Assembly (NCBI RefSeq): GCF_000327385.1
Contig: NW_008709715.1
Span: 62,001 to 126,000, forward strand
DNA length: 64,000 nucleotides
Direction: 5' to 3'
From: Lottia gigantea
Taxonomy: Eukaryota; Mollusca; Gastropoda; Lottiidae
A model generated the notes under the pieces. That model was not told the origin of the DNA, ran no database searches, and was given only the letters and a program-made list of their open reading frames with translations. The position numbers were made by a program, and so were the translations under genes. Positions 51,036 to 62,980 of this stretch are shown here, in pieces (the stretch's first letter is position 1; every line of letters begins with the position of its first letter).

Positions 51036-51924
51036 ATTCATTAAAGCAAACCATCATAAGAATGTTTAATCGTTTGCTTCGTTTGTTTTCAAATTGGCAT
51101 ATATACAGGGTGTGGTAGTGATAGCCCTTCCTTTGAGAGTTGGAAGGAGATGTAAAACAATATTTGTGTCCACTTTCATCTTTTAAGTTTAATTACAAAA
51201 AACGACTAACGATAAAACAATTTCAAAAGAGTTTTTGTTTCATTATCATGTTCGTTTGGAGCTTTATTGACAAAAAATATTCTAACAAGTGAAATGCTAG
51301 GATTGACAAAGGTTCATTGTGAAGATATCAATCGTTGATGTGTTTTAGTAGTTATAAGAGATAAATATCAATTCTCCAAATAGCTACTGCTTATTTTACA
51401 TCATACTCTTCCTTAGTGTATTGTCTTCGTGTCTTTCACTGCGTAACAATGTCAGTTTTTCTATCTTCCATCATCAATCAAGTGTCTATTTTATGGAAAT
51501 GTTTTAAGTTCTGTAAGTTGTCATGTTCTTGAAAGTGTTTATGGTTTATTTGTCACATCTGATGGCACATCTGATATAACCATTCTTTTATCTTAATTAT
51601 TATCCAAGCTCTAGAACTATCATTAAATAAATCTAAGTATAGGTAGCCTATCGTACTGAAAATAGTATTACAAGAAATAATGAAGAATTATATTATAATT
51701 TCAATTCCACTTCATTAGAGTTTATTATTTTGTGTGGGCTTTTTCATGTACACCTATAGAATCGCACTATTTTTGCTTATAAATTGAAGAAATATATATT
51801 TCTTGCTCAGATATTACAACACTGTCCTCTATTCTAGTATATTGAATAGATTCTTTACGAAACACTAACTTATAATCAATGTTGTTTAAAAAGCACATCG
51901 AAAGGAAAGCATATTCCTTGTCCG

Positions 51925-52100
51925 CTAGTAGAAGTGATTTGTATCGTCGATAGATTCGATCATATTATTTAAAAATACTCTACGACCAAAGTGAACTGAA
52001 TTTTTGTTATTATTTCGACTACATGACATTTGTCTTAGAATGTCTTCGGATTTATAGGTGTATGATTTTACAGATTTAAAACAAACTCTTCCGTTTGAGA
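51925..52100 (-). CDS. Candidate terminal exon, 58 residues
   Basis: Minus strand: the acceptor ATATTTTTACAG is followed by a phase-1 frame of 57 codons to TAG, including SNGRVCFKSVKSYTYKSEDI and later HFGRRVFLNNMIES. Two Cys. Not recognised. Confidence 0.25.
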
Positions 52101-52345
52101 CTGTAAAAATATATTTAGAAACACTTACTTTCACTGTGTACTATGAACTCAATTCATACAAAAGTTATTGGCGAAAACGTTTTCTCATAAATTCCTTCAT
52201 GGAGGGTCTCTTTATTCTGCGATTTTGCAACACATTTAGCCTTAAAAGTTGTCAGTCATCTTGAACGATCTGGCAATTACATTGCCCTTACATACTATAA
52301 TACAAACAATTGTTTTCTCATTCTCAAAGCTATTTATCGTTTCAG

Positions 52346-52440
52346 GTCAAAACATACATACAACACTTCCAATGAGTAAAAAACAATATATCATTGAGAG
52401 AATTCCATTGAGAGACAATCCAGCTGGTTATTGTTACTGA
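52346..52440 (+). CDS. Candidate short terminal exon, 31 residues
   Basis: The acceptor ATTTATCGTTTCAG opens a phase-1 frame ending in TGA, with LPMSKKQYIIERIPLRDNPA. AATAAA lies about 100 nt downstream. Too short to stand alone without transcript support. Confidence 0.2.
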
Positions 52441-54136
52441 TATAAGTACCAATTATATGAACTTACACATCCAATTTTTCAAAATCGCGCATGGTTATCG
52501 TATAATGTCATTTCACTTTAGTTTATTTCTCTATAAAATTCGAATAAATAGCATCCCTTTTTTTCAGATAACATGACCTTTTTCACAAGTTTATACTAAC
52601 TTATATTTTGTGTAGATGACATAGAATTTTATTGAATCGTAGCATTAACATAATGATGATTCTTGGAGAGTGATAACTTAAACATGAACTTCAGAACTTT
52701 TTCCCCTTGCCAATGCATACATTACGGGCGCCAATATAACAATATCAGATTTTATAACATAACCGTACTTGGTACTCCGCTTTAGGATGAACGTTTATCA
52801 CTACGTGGCAGCGCATACCATACTTCAATCCCATAGCATAAATATAGACGTAAATTGGCACGGGTGGGGTGTAAGTTTGTCAAAGGGTCCCTGGTTTCTG
52901 TCAGTATTGAAGGTATGGTTTTGCTGCTTGAAGGAATCTCACGTATGACCACCTGTTAAAAAACAGATAATGAGGGTTCACTTTGGTGTACATGACAGGA
53001 TAGCATTGACTTTGACATTTCTGAATGTGTCTTCGCAGAGGTAAATCATAAGAATTAGAAAATTTAGAGTTAACCCTAGGTATTCTTCAGTCGGAACGGT
53101 AAGGTTAAATTAGCGTTTCATTTCAAACATTTATTTTATCAATTATAAAATAATCATTCTTTTTTAATTAGTTCGTTTTTTACACACTTGATTATACCGC
53201 GAAAATCATGATTACTAGAGAGTAATTAGCCAGAAATTAGCAATTTGATTCCTTGCATAACGGAAACTGTCACCGATGAGTTCAATGTACTGAACAAACA
53301 GTGTTCTCCGCCCAAATTAACAGATTCCGGTTGGAGCAAGTCGTTTATATTCTACCAAGACGATCGGTATTCAGCTTCTAAGATTCTGACCTGATAGTAA
53401 ATGCTAGAGTGCGGTATGAGCCAATTTAAAGGATATGATTAAGAGCTATTAGCAAAACGGCGTCAATCATTGAAAATGGAATTGTTTTAGTAACAGTTAT
53501 AACCAAATGAAGTTTATGAAACAAGGAAAACTCCCTTGTTTGACAATAATGCATTAATGGTAAAATCAAAAAATTGACATCATAATATTTCAGTACCGAC
53601 ACCAATCTTGGTTATATGAAGGTGTTATACACCACCTCCCCCACCCCCTTTTGAAGTTTGTTTTGTTCCATAATAGCCTAATGCAATGATGTCAAAAGAA
53701 TTAGATTACCGCCAAATAAGTTAGTTCACCGAAAGACCTACGGCTGATCAAAATTAGAAACCTACGTCATCGATACTAATAGCTATTTTGATTCGACTAC
53801 ATATCTCATCATGTGAAAAAAAGGGAAATAATCAAATTTGATACCATACATAATCTATTATAGATCAGTGTCATTATCAGACTTCTTTAATACAATACGC
53901 CCAAAGGTTGAACATTTTTCATAAATGACGCTTTCTGTCTCCTGTTTCTTGTTTTTTTCAGGCTTCATTTTAAATAAAACTTATATGGATATACACCATA
54001 TTAGGTATCAAGTGTGATCGTATGTCAGAGCCTGTTTTATTCATCATCCCTCAACCACCTTAAACTTTTTCAATGAACTTTTGCGATTTCTATTTTAACT
54101 TACATTCTATTTTAACGCCCAATCGTCGGTGGTTAG

Positions 54137-54359
54137 GTCTGCTTTTGTCTGTGGGATAAAAACGCCCGGAAATCTTTGTCGAACTCAAACAAAGAATAAC
54201 AAATTAAGTCACCATATGTTTCTATATGGCAAGAATGCCCTCTCTGGTCGCTACTGTGATACTCAGCTAGGATGTCATCGTATGTGTGTGGGTCTTGGAC
54301 CAAGACCTTATTGTAGAATTAAGGTGATTATCTCTAGTACAAAATTCCTTTTCCAATAA
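54137..54359 (+). CDS. Candidate Cys-rich exon with EGF-like spacing
   Basis: The open frame contains SGRYCDTQLGCHRMCVGLGP and ends RPYCRIK before a possible GTGATT donor; unspliced it runs to TAA at 54357. The spacing C-x5-C-x3-C-x8-C matches the first four Cys of an EGF-like domain, but the following x-C is absent. It could be a partial or decayed EGF exon. The acceptor (GGTTAG) is weak. Confidence 0.25.
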
Positions 54360-56704
54360 TTCATGAATATGCGCCAATACCAATTATTTTGCACACTGAT
54401 GGGTGCCATTTTTTAATGCCTTTGTGCTGTACATCACACAGTTTGCAGGAAGCATGATCTGATGCCTTGCCCTGCTGGTGGCAAACAAGTTCATAAACTA
54501 CTGTTTCCGTTGATCACTGTGATATTTGGTGCGTGAATTTGTTCTCCATAGGCGAGCAATTAAGTGCCTGTATTTACTTACTTGGCTTTACAATGTACTG
54601 AAAATTGGCATTCCACCTGTAGTACTAGACATTAACACAGAATCGTGGTGTTAGAAATGTAATATTAAAAACAGGGATTTGGAATGTCATATTCATCAAA
54701 AATTGAGTTAAAAGAGATAAAAAATGAAATATTTGGGTATTAGTTATGTTCTATTCTCTTTCAGATGTTCACCAGTTGTTGAACGAATGAAAAAGCTCGA
54801 AAGGTTTTTTTGAGCACAATGTTTGACAAATGATTGCGGTGATGGAAACTTGCAAAACAATACGGTGCAAAATTTTATATAATACTATGTAGGCTGCAGT
54901 AGATAACGTAGGAGTCATGTTTCTATATCTGACTTCCAAGTTGCCTTTATGGTGTAATTTATTGCTTACACAACCTCAGCTTTTTTCTTATTAAGACCAT
55001 CTATCAATATTTCTTCCTTTCCTTATTCCATGTCTGCGCTATCGAAGGTACACAGGACACCGAAGTGGGACATTTTTGTGTGGAATGGAACATCAGCCTC
55101 AAGATAGAAACGACTAAAAACATAACAGTCTGGAGAGTCGGCAGATGCTGGTTGTGATCGATTGGGATAACTTCTAGCAGTGAACAACCTGCCAGACTGG
55201 TTGAACCTTCACTGATACCCGTTGTTAAAGAATGTTATAATAACAGGTCATGTGGTAACTTCATCTAACAGAAAACTTCTTAATGAAGTTACTAAAGCTA
55301 AATCATTATAATTATCAGTTATAATTAACTATAGTTTTCTACAAAATATAGTTATTGAGAACCCTTGAAACTCATTCATTCAATTATAATGTTTCCCCAT
55401 TGCTTCACTGAAGAAAATAAAATAAAAAACCAGGCGTCCTAAAAAAAACAATTGGTTACATTACAAACAATTCTTTTAAATAGATCTAAATTTAATTACT
55501 TGTACGTATCTGTACACTTGAAAATGAGCGTTTTATTTGGTACGAAGGCAAAGTTCTAAGCTTGTTCTAGATTTTCGCATCCATAATACAATTTTACAAC
55601 TAAATAAAGAAGCATTAATCTGGTAGGAAATTCAATGTTTATGAAATTTGTGTAAGTTTCAACATATCATGAAAGCAGCATGTACAGTTTGCTACAGATA
55701 AACTACAAGAATTATTTAATAATGAACCAGTACGACACGAATGTTTTTCTAACACACCTGAAAGTTCTTCCAAATTATTAACCAAAGAATAGTAGGCACA
55801 AAAAATAGAACATACCTAATTACGTACAATGTAGAATACTCAATACTCAAATCAATACACGAATCGGATGTAAGAGTGCGCTCATTATTTATCCTATAAC
55901 ACAAATCGACTTTTGAATATAATAATATAGCTTGGAATATATTAGAATTATGTTTAAAACTAGAATATTGCCTCTAAAGCTATTCAAGTCTTATGATCGA
56001 TTGAAAGGAGACGGGGAGACATCAAATCTAATGATCAACGTGGAGTATAATAAGAAATACCATATCAGTCCAATGTAATAATATATGGGTTTAGTGACAT
56101 CATAAATTTGGTATAATAAGTTGAATGTATTTCAAATAGCAACTAGTTTTAGAAAAAGTCTGTTAACGGATGCCTTTTTGTCTTGTAAGTAGACCCTAAA
56201 CGCCTATAATAAAAGAAATCACCTGTCGTATAGTCGTTATTTCGAGGATAATGATTATAATAATTATGGCACTTTGATAATAACTGGTGCTACATTGATG
56301 TAGAATTGGTTTCAATTGACCGATTTGCCACCCACTGTAGGCACCAGCTGAAAACACCTGAACAGTTATCTCTAAAGAATTGGTTTATTATACTAAAGAA
56401 TGGTCAAGATGACCAATTTCTAAGAAATCTGAAGAATTTTGACGCCCACAGATGACTTTATCAAGCTGATTCGTGTCTATATTAAGCTTTAGAATTGAAT
56501 TGTGATCAGTGGTTGTCGGCAACTTCTTTGAAAATTTCTAATTAATTCCCACCGATATCTTTAATAATATAACATGATATAATAAACAGCGTCTGATGTA
56601 TAGAGTGGCTGGAAATGACCGGGATGTCTTCAAATAACATATACTTACCACTCGTTTTTAACAAAACAGCCAGAGTCCTCTAAAATGACCCATTACAGGG
56701 AGGT
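54360..56704. other. No supported gene
   Basis: A 30-codon Cys-containing frame after CATCACACAG at 54443 (CRKHDLMPCPAGGKQVHKLL) is the only coding hint. The remainder is AT-rich with short local inverted repeats near 55250-55390. Confidence 0.35.
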
Positions 56705-57180
56705 GGATTATTGTCGCTTCTATATCCGATGGTATCGATAACTATCCAAAAGTACTTAATAAAATTTGAAACTTGTTTTAGAACATAATCTGTTACGTAT
56801 ACTTATGTCGCTTCTATATCCAATAGTATCGATAACTATCCAAAATTAAATGATTTTGAAACTTTTTTCAGATCATAATGCAGGGACACATAGGCCTATT
56901 GATATATTACGTATAATATTGTCGCTTTTATATAACTATCTAAAAGTTATTGATCTTAAAATTTTAATGCATTAACAAATCGTTAGGTATATTATTGGAT
57001 GTATCTATATCCAAAGGTTTCAATATCTATCCAAGAGTAATTGATTTATAAAATTCTTTCAGACCATAATGCAGTAACGAATCGTTAGGTATATTATTGT
57101 CACTTTTATATCCGTTGGTATCGACAACTGTCTAAGAGTAAATCATTTTGAAGTTTATTTAAAAGAGAAATGCAGTAACA
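56705..57180. repeat. Tandem array, unit about 75-115 bp
   Basis: Five diverged copies begin near 56712, 56803, 56918, 56994 and 57097, each with a form of TTGTCGCTTCTATATCC and GTATCGATAACTATCC. Confidence 0.75.
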
Positions 57181-57392
57181 AATTAATATTTACACTTCGG
57201 CTTTTTTGCATTTAAGCGTAGTTAAACTAAATTTTTAGCTATATTGGATGCTGCATCCGGAATATTGTTCTCAAGGAAAATTATCCTGGAAATGAAGTCC
57301 TGAAATTGATTTTTCTTTTTTTTTCTACAAATTATTCATTTCAATGGTTTATCGACAGCTGATAATAGCACGTCGTACAATTATTGGTCTTC

Positions 57393-57712
57393 TTCTTTTC
57401 TGGTTGCATTGAAACATTTTATTACGTTATGTTTGTTGGTATTCTCGTTTTAATTGCTGTTTATATTATACTCTAGGCTGCTGATAATTCCAGAAATCTA
57501 CCTGGATCAAACGGTTTGAAATTGGTGCACTGAAAGATATCATGTAAATAAATGTCCACAAATACAGAATTCTTTTCTGGTTTCATTGAAAAAGTAACAT
57601 TTTATTACGTTTCATTTGTTGGTATTCTCGTTTTAATTGCTGTTTATATTATACTCTAGGTTGCCGATAATTCTAGGACAAATAAATCTCCCTTGATCAA
57701 ACGGATTGAACT
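57393..57712. repeat. Two-copy tandem duplication, offset 178 bp
   Basis: TCTTTTCTGGTT-CATTGAAA begins each copy (57393 and 57571). Both share GTTGGTATTCTCGTTTTAAT and end near GATCAAACGG-TTGAA. Few substitutions, so relatively recent. Confidence 0.8.
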
Positions 57713-58250
57713 TTCTTCACAGCATTCTTCAATAATATATCGACAATTCTGTTTTTCATGTCTATCAATATATTATTAGTAATTTAAACGTCAAGTTTTC
57801 CATTATCCGACAATTGGTCTCAGACAATTTGGCCTAGATGTTCCTCGGAATATGAGGATTACCGGTTATTGTGGTTATATTATTGCCTTGAGTGCTTCAT
57901 GTTGATGTATATAATGAAATATTTAGACGACCATATTTTGCCAAGTCGATCGTTGATTGACATATCCTTTACCAATGGTATAACCAAAATTGACTGTTAT
58001 GTTCCGTATTGATATTTCAATCTCTCGAATATGTCACTCTATGGACGAGATTTTTATGAACGGAATTGTCTTGCTTATACGGGTTTTTATCATTAGTATG
58101 TACGGGAGATTATTATAGCATTTTATGCACAAATTGGTACTATGCATCGATATGAGCAAAGAAGATGGCTTGAAAATGAAAGAAAGTTGCAGAGACTTAT
58201 ACGACGAGAAGAATGGTTAAAATGTAGATAGAGCAGAATATAGTTCAGAC

Positions 58251-58490
58251 AGTTAACGTAATCCGGATATTCGAAGGAAGAGTAAAGCTGAAGAATGCTT
58301 AAAAAACAGCCCGAATCAGCATATAATATAGCAATATGAAATATAGTGATTAACGTTATCCGGATATTCGTATGAAGAATAACGGCGAAGAGTTCTACTT
58401 CTAATAAAAAAAAATATGACATATTATAGTACAGAAAGGTAACGTTATCCGGATATTTGCAGAAAGAATAACACTGGAGAATTCTACCGA
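58251..58490. repeat. Three-copy tandem repeat, unit about 95 bp
   Basis: TTAACGTTATCCGGATATTC recurs at about 58252, 58349 and 58439, followed by AAGAATAAC-like sequence. The periodicity keeps a long minus-strand frame open by construction. Confidence 0.75.
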
Positions 58491-59638
58491 CAATTTGAAT
58501 TTCCATAGAAAATACTATTCCGACTGTGAAAACAAGTTTGAAATTGGCCGATACAGACAGATTGTCTAAATTTACTTCAATCAGTTTATTGTTAGTCATG
58601 AAAATATTGAATTCCTATTGTACCTAGTCAATAATATAGCTTACTACTGTGTTTAATATACACGTAGTCTAACCTAAATACATTTAACACGAAACCTACT
58701 CTCATTTTCTAGCTGAATTATTATGTGGCATCATTTGGAAGCAAATGCACATTTCCATTTTTACTCTATGTTAAATGGTAAAAGGTAGGCTACTATTTAT
58801 GTCTAACCTTACCTTAGGGGCTCAAACGAGCTTCAAGCTTTTCTGCTCTTATTTAGATATACATATATATCATGGACATACCCATGAATACTGCAGTGAG
58901 AAACTTTTCTGAGGACAGTGGTGAGTGTGCTGAAAAAAAGTGACTGGTATGAAAGTTGTCTGTTTTGGATCGGTTTTTATTCTGAAATAAATGGATTGTA
59001 TGGCATACTTCCTGTTATGTCATATTGCTTATCAAATTTAAGCACAAATCAATAGAGAAATCACTTCCTCTGTACATTGTGTATATGCCTTTCCTGAAAG
59101 TACTTTATTGTCAAATAGTCGCTGCTTGTCCCGTATTCTCTCTGCATGAGCAAAAATAGGAATCTACACTTTCAGAGAATGTATAAAAAGTAACTTTTAA
59201 AAATTTAAACAGAAGTTATACACTTTGTTAACAAGAGTCAAGATATAATTAAGAAATAAGATAGCACGTTGTCTAGTTTTTTACCTCTTTTGATAGATAT
59301 GTTTCATCTTTGTATTTAATTACACATTGCCGACCTACATTTAAAACTTAATAGAGGTCTTTAGATTACTAATCTACTTTCATTTTTTTTATATACTGAC
59401 TCTTGTATTTTATTACTGCATGGAATACTTATATACAAAAATGTTAAGTGCATTAATCTATAGTTTCTGGGCTGATTTGGGTATTGTATATTTGTAAATA
59501 GTATTATGAAGTATACTACACAACAGCACGAATATCGCATTATGTCTCCACATATACCTCAAATTTTACTTTATATTTCAAGAATATGTCTTCTATATAT
59601 GGTGGAATCTCAAGGAAAGTCGCCTTCACTGCTTTCAG

Positions 59639-59761
59639 ACGCAGATAACTCTGAACACATGGATTGGATGTGAAGACTCAAATTTCAACGTTTCTGAGAC
59701 AATCAGTACAATATGTCAAACGGATGGTGCTCCTGAACCTTCAAGTTTTCGGTCATTATAA
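59639..59761 (+). CDS. Candidate exon with sushi-like fragment
   Basis: The acceptor CTTCACTGCTTTCAG opens a phase-0 frame of 40 codons to TAA, with TWIGCEDSNFNVSETISTIC then QTDGAPEPSSF. The C..(15)..CQ-DG pattern recalls the second half of a CCP/sushi domain, but a conserved Trp and the last Cys are missing. It directly precedes the 160-bp duplicated block. Possibly a remnant. Confidence 0.25.
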   Translation, partial: TQITLNTWIGCEDSNFNVSETISTICQTDGAPEPSSFRSL

Positions 59762-59843
59762 TAACATGGAAATTAAAAGATTCGTCCAATTGCGTGTAAG
59801 AGTACAAGCTATGTTCACCAATGTTGTACATCAGATGTGGCTC

Positions 59844-60004
59844 TGTAATAAATATACCGAACTTTCTTTCGGCTGGAAAATTGTCTACTATCAAATAACT
59901 CTTTCTTACAATCTATATGGCTCGTCAAACTTCTTTTACAAATTTAACCCGAATAATTAATTCTCCGCTGTTGCATGTATGTATACATATACATGTATAT
60001 AATC
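59844..60004 (+). repeat. 160-bp direct duplication, copy 1
   Basis: Begins TGTAATAAATATACCGAACT and ends with TATACATATACATGTATATA. About five differences from copy 2 at 61319, so near 97 percent identity. It is followed by an inverse match to its ATTAATTCTCCG segment. Confidence 0.85.
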
Positions 60005-61318
60005 AAAGTCGGAGAATCCAGAAAGGATCGGGCGGAGAATAGCTAATTATCTTGCCTCACTTGATATATAAGTTATTCCTTTGAAATAACTGTCAAGTAT
60101 CCAGAATCTCAGTAAAACACTTTCTTAAATGTCATAGGTTATATTAAGAGTGATTGTTCTTTTCTATTTTAATATTTTCAAGCCCTTTGATGTTAGTCAT
60201 TTTGAAATCCTCCATTTTAAAACGGAATTCTGACGTCACCAACTACACAATTAGCCTTCACTTCCGTGAGACACTATTTAAATCCGTAACTTTAATGGTA
60301 GATTTTAGTATTTCTCGAAGCGTTTTGGTTTTCCGTGTAAGCACTCTCTAGTTTCACTTTCTACTAGACAGAAGAATTCTTAAATTAGCTTTTAACTGAT
60401 CTCTATATAGATTTTCATACTATCGAGAAATAAACCCTATTTATAGAGCCCTCCAGATATTTGTCCGATTACAGACCAGATTTGATATCCGAGTCTTAAG
60501 TAGTTTACCGTGGTTTGAAGCATCTAAGACCTCGCTCAATTTCAACTGTCTAACTATATGTACATATACTTCCTGAGTTAAAAGGAAGAAGTTTGACGGA
60601 AAGATGAGAGAAGTTTACGGTGGCGGTACCAGCCTCCTGAAATTGGGTTTATATAGAGGGGGCAGACTGAATTAATGGAGGACAACTAACGGCATTGAGA
60701 TTCCAAAAGGGGAATCTCATAGGTACAGGTCTACCATTAGGATCCGAGGAGATTCACCCCAGAAAATTTTGATTTTGTACGTTATGATTCATATTTGGGC
60801 AAAAAAGTATAAAATGATATGGGGGAAATGAAGTGGGAGTACAATATTGGTAGTACAAACTTTATTCAGTTGGGACAAATGCATCAATGTGTGTAACACA
60901 GGGGTCCCACAATCAATGAAGTTCACCCTTCCAGCAAAACCTTTTACCGTTAGATTTTGGCACGAACAATGTTCTTTGTAAACAATCACCAAAATCTGGT
61001 GGCAACAGCCAACATTAAAAGACCTTTAGTCATGGTCAATGTCATATTTCATGTTATACTTTTATCAGCAGAGCTTAAAAATGTTACAAAGACGCCAGAC
61101 ACAACGTTATGCGGATTCTCGGCTGTCGAGTTGAGAAACCCAATCAGTTGATCAAGAAGAGTGAAGTTGCCCTGTCTTATCAAACAACACCTGCCACATT
61201 ACCTATCATAGTTTCAAAGTGTTTGGGCTTGAACTCAAGAGCAGAACCAATACATATTCGTTGAAGAAAACCTCAGGGAATAGTCTTGCCCATCAGCAGA
61301 ATCATCGGCCGATCAGTT

Positions 61319-61479
61319 TGTAATAAATATACCGAACTTCCTTTCGGCTGAAAAATTGTCTACTACCAAATATCTCTTTCTTACAATCTATATGGCTCGT
61401 CAAACTTCTTTTACAAATTTAACCCGAATAATTAATTCTCCGCTGTTGCATGTATGTATACATATACATGTATCTAATC
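61319..61479 (+). repeat. 160-bp direct duplication, copy 2
   Basis: Same orientation as copy 1, 1,475 bp downstream. The sequence between the copies includes a fragment of the GTGGCGG-type repeat (60617) and no clear gene. Confidence 0.85.
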
Positions 61480-62355
61480 TTAACGATTAACTTCTGTCCG
61501 GTGATATTTCGCGAAGTGAAAGTTTGCACTACACTTATTACAGCTTAAATCGGGTTTTTTGAACAAAGATGTCCAGTGTATTAACACGCATAAATTAAAA
61601 ATAACTTTCTTATTTTGTGAGCCCAGTAATGATTTAGGTTTGTTGGTACGAAAATTCTGGGATATAAAATGACACTTCTTGTGCAAAGACTGAATCGTTA
61701 AAAGAAAAAAAAATTAACATTTTTGTTTCAAAACCTTTTAGAACTTGTGTTATATAAAAACACTAATGTTAAATTTGTCCTCACCGATCTCTTTAAAACT
61801 TAGTTGATTTTTGAAACATCGTAAAATCGGTTTCAAAGGCAGCACATTTTTAATAAATCTTTTTTCATCCGTCTCCTCATGTAAAAATTGTTACCCAGTT
61901 CAAATAATAATCTTACCTTAAGTCAGATATAATCCTCTATGTATATATGATATGTATAGGACTACATGACTATGACATCTTAGCACTATCCATTGGTTTA
62001 ATATAGACACCAGCGATTACCAACCAACACTAAGTCTTCAACACGAGAACTAACAGTTCACTTTCACTGCTTTACATTTATTCCTACATCAAATCAACAT
62101 TTTTTTTTATTACAGTCCGTAATGTCATTAGATTCAATTAATTTATGCAACAGGCGCGTGTGAACCCTGGATTATCATATCATTACGATTATTAAGTCAC
62201 TACTATGACGTAAAATATGGATATTCCAGGGTTTTCGTATTATTTTCTAAAAACCTGGAAGTCAAATAGTTTATGTCGGGTGTAGTGCCAGGAAGGGTAT
62301 GCTTACTCTTCTAGACTCTTGATACCACTTTTCGTCATGAAATACCTCCCCATCT

Positions 62356-62446
62356 ATGGTTGATGTACTTTCTCATATGAGAAGTTCATTAGCTGCAACC
62401 TTTGTATTGTTATTATGTTGTTTTGGATTTCGGGTTTCGTATTGCG
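62356..62446 (+). CDS. Candidate first exon with signal peptide
   Basis: Two in-frame ATGs (62356, 62377) lead into RSSLAATFVLLLCCFGFRVS, a good signal peptide, then YC-G. A GTACAT donor at 62447 gives phase 1. An acceptor TTTTAAAACAG at 62607 continues in that phase as GVLDECLSCYLH. A second donor (GTAAGT) lies further downstream in the same frame. The gene, if real, is small or extends past the window. Confidence 0.3.
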
Positions 62447-62735
62447 GTACATTAGTATATTGTTATTTTTATGTAAGTGTATTAACTGTATTTTTAAGAC
62501 GATTGCAGCAGACAATTGGATTTATTATTCCAAAGTCGTGTGCCAGTTGCTTAAAATTAGTTCTATTTAAATCTAAATTAAGTTAAATGTTAATTTTTTT
62601 AAAACAGGTGTCCTTGATGAATGTTTAAGTTGTTACTTACATACTTGCATCATTCTTTTCTATCGTGGATATTCTTTCAGTTTCCAATATCATTGAAGCA
62701 AAGACGTTCTTTTATCATTTATTCAAAATAATTAT

Positions 62736-62980
62736 GGGGCCACAGTTGCTCAGTGAACGCCAATCTGAAGGTCCAGGGTCCAATCCCGGCATAGGTCGAG
62801 ATAATACCTTTGAAGGGACTGACATTGAAAAAAAAATGTTCGAATGAGACAATAAAATAAGGTCCAGTGAACAACTACAAATCCTTCGACAATGTGAAAG
62901 AAAATGAGAAGCACTAATGCTGCTGTCCTGGCAAAATATCCTCATTGTACACTGCATGATAGTCTTCATTATCCAAATCA
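62736..62980 (+). repeat. SINE-like copy with tRNA-related head
   Basis: The most complete copy of the family. The first 60 bp look tRNA-derived, with an A-box-like TTGCTCAGTGA (62746-62756) and a B-box-like GGTCCAATCC (62777-62786). The shared body follows, including TGCTGTCCTGGCAAAATATC and TTGTACACTGCATGATAGTC. The head makes a tRNA-derived SINE the best reading of the family. It is not a functional tRNA gene. Confidence 0.55.

Noticed and set aside
3741-52740. Shared word GGGCGCCAATATAA at 3745 and 52728
   Set aside because: The match does not extend beyond about 14 bp, so it is not supported as a repeat family.
58123-58599. 158-codon minus-strand frame
   Set aside because: Kept open by a 95-bp tandem repeat; the product is repetitive and hydrophobic with no start context. 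A 37-codon plus frame at 58119-58231 (MHRYEQRRWLENERKLQRLI) looks more protein-like but is too short to call.
62736-62800. tRNA gene
   Set aside because: A and B boxes are present but no cloverleaf or acceptor stem; it is the head of a SINE-like repeat.
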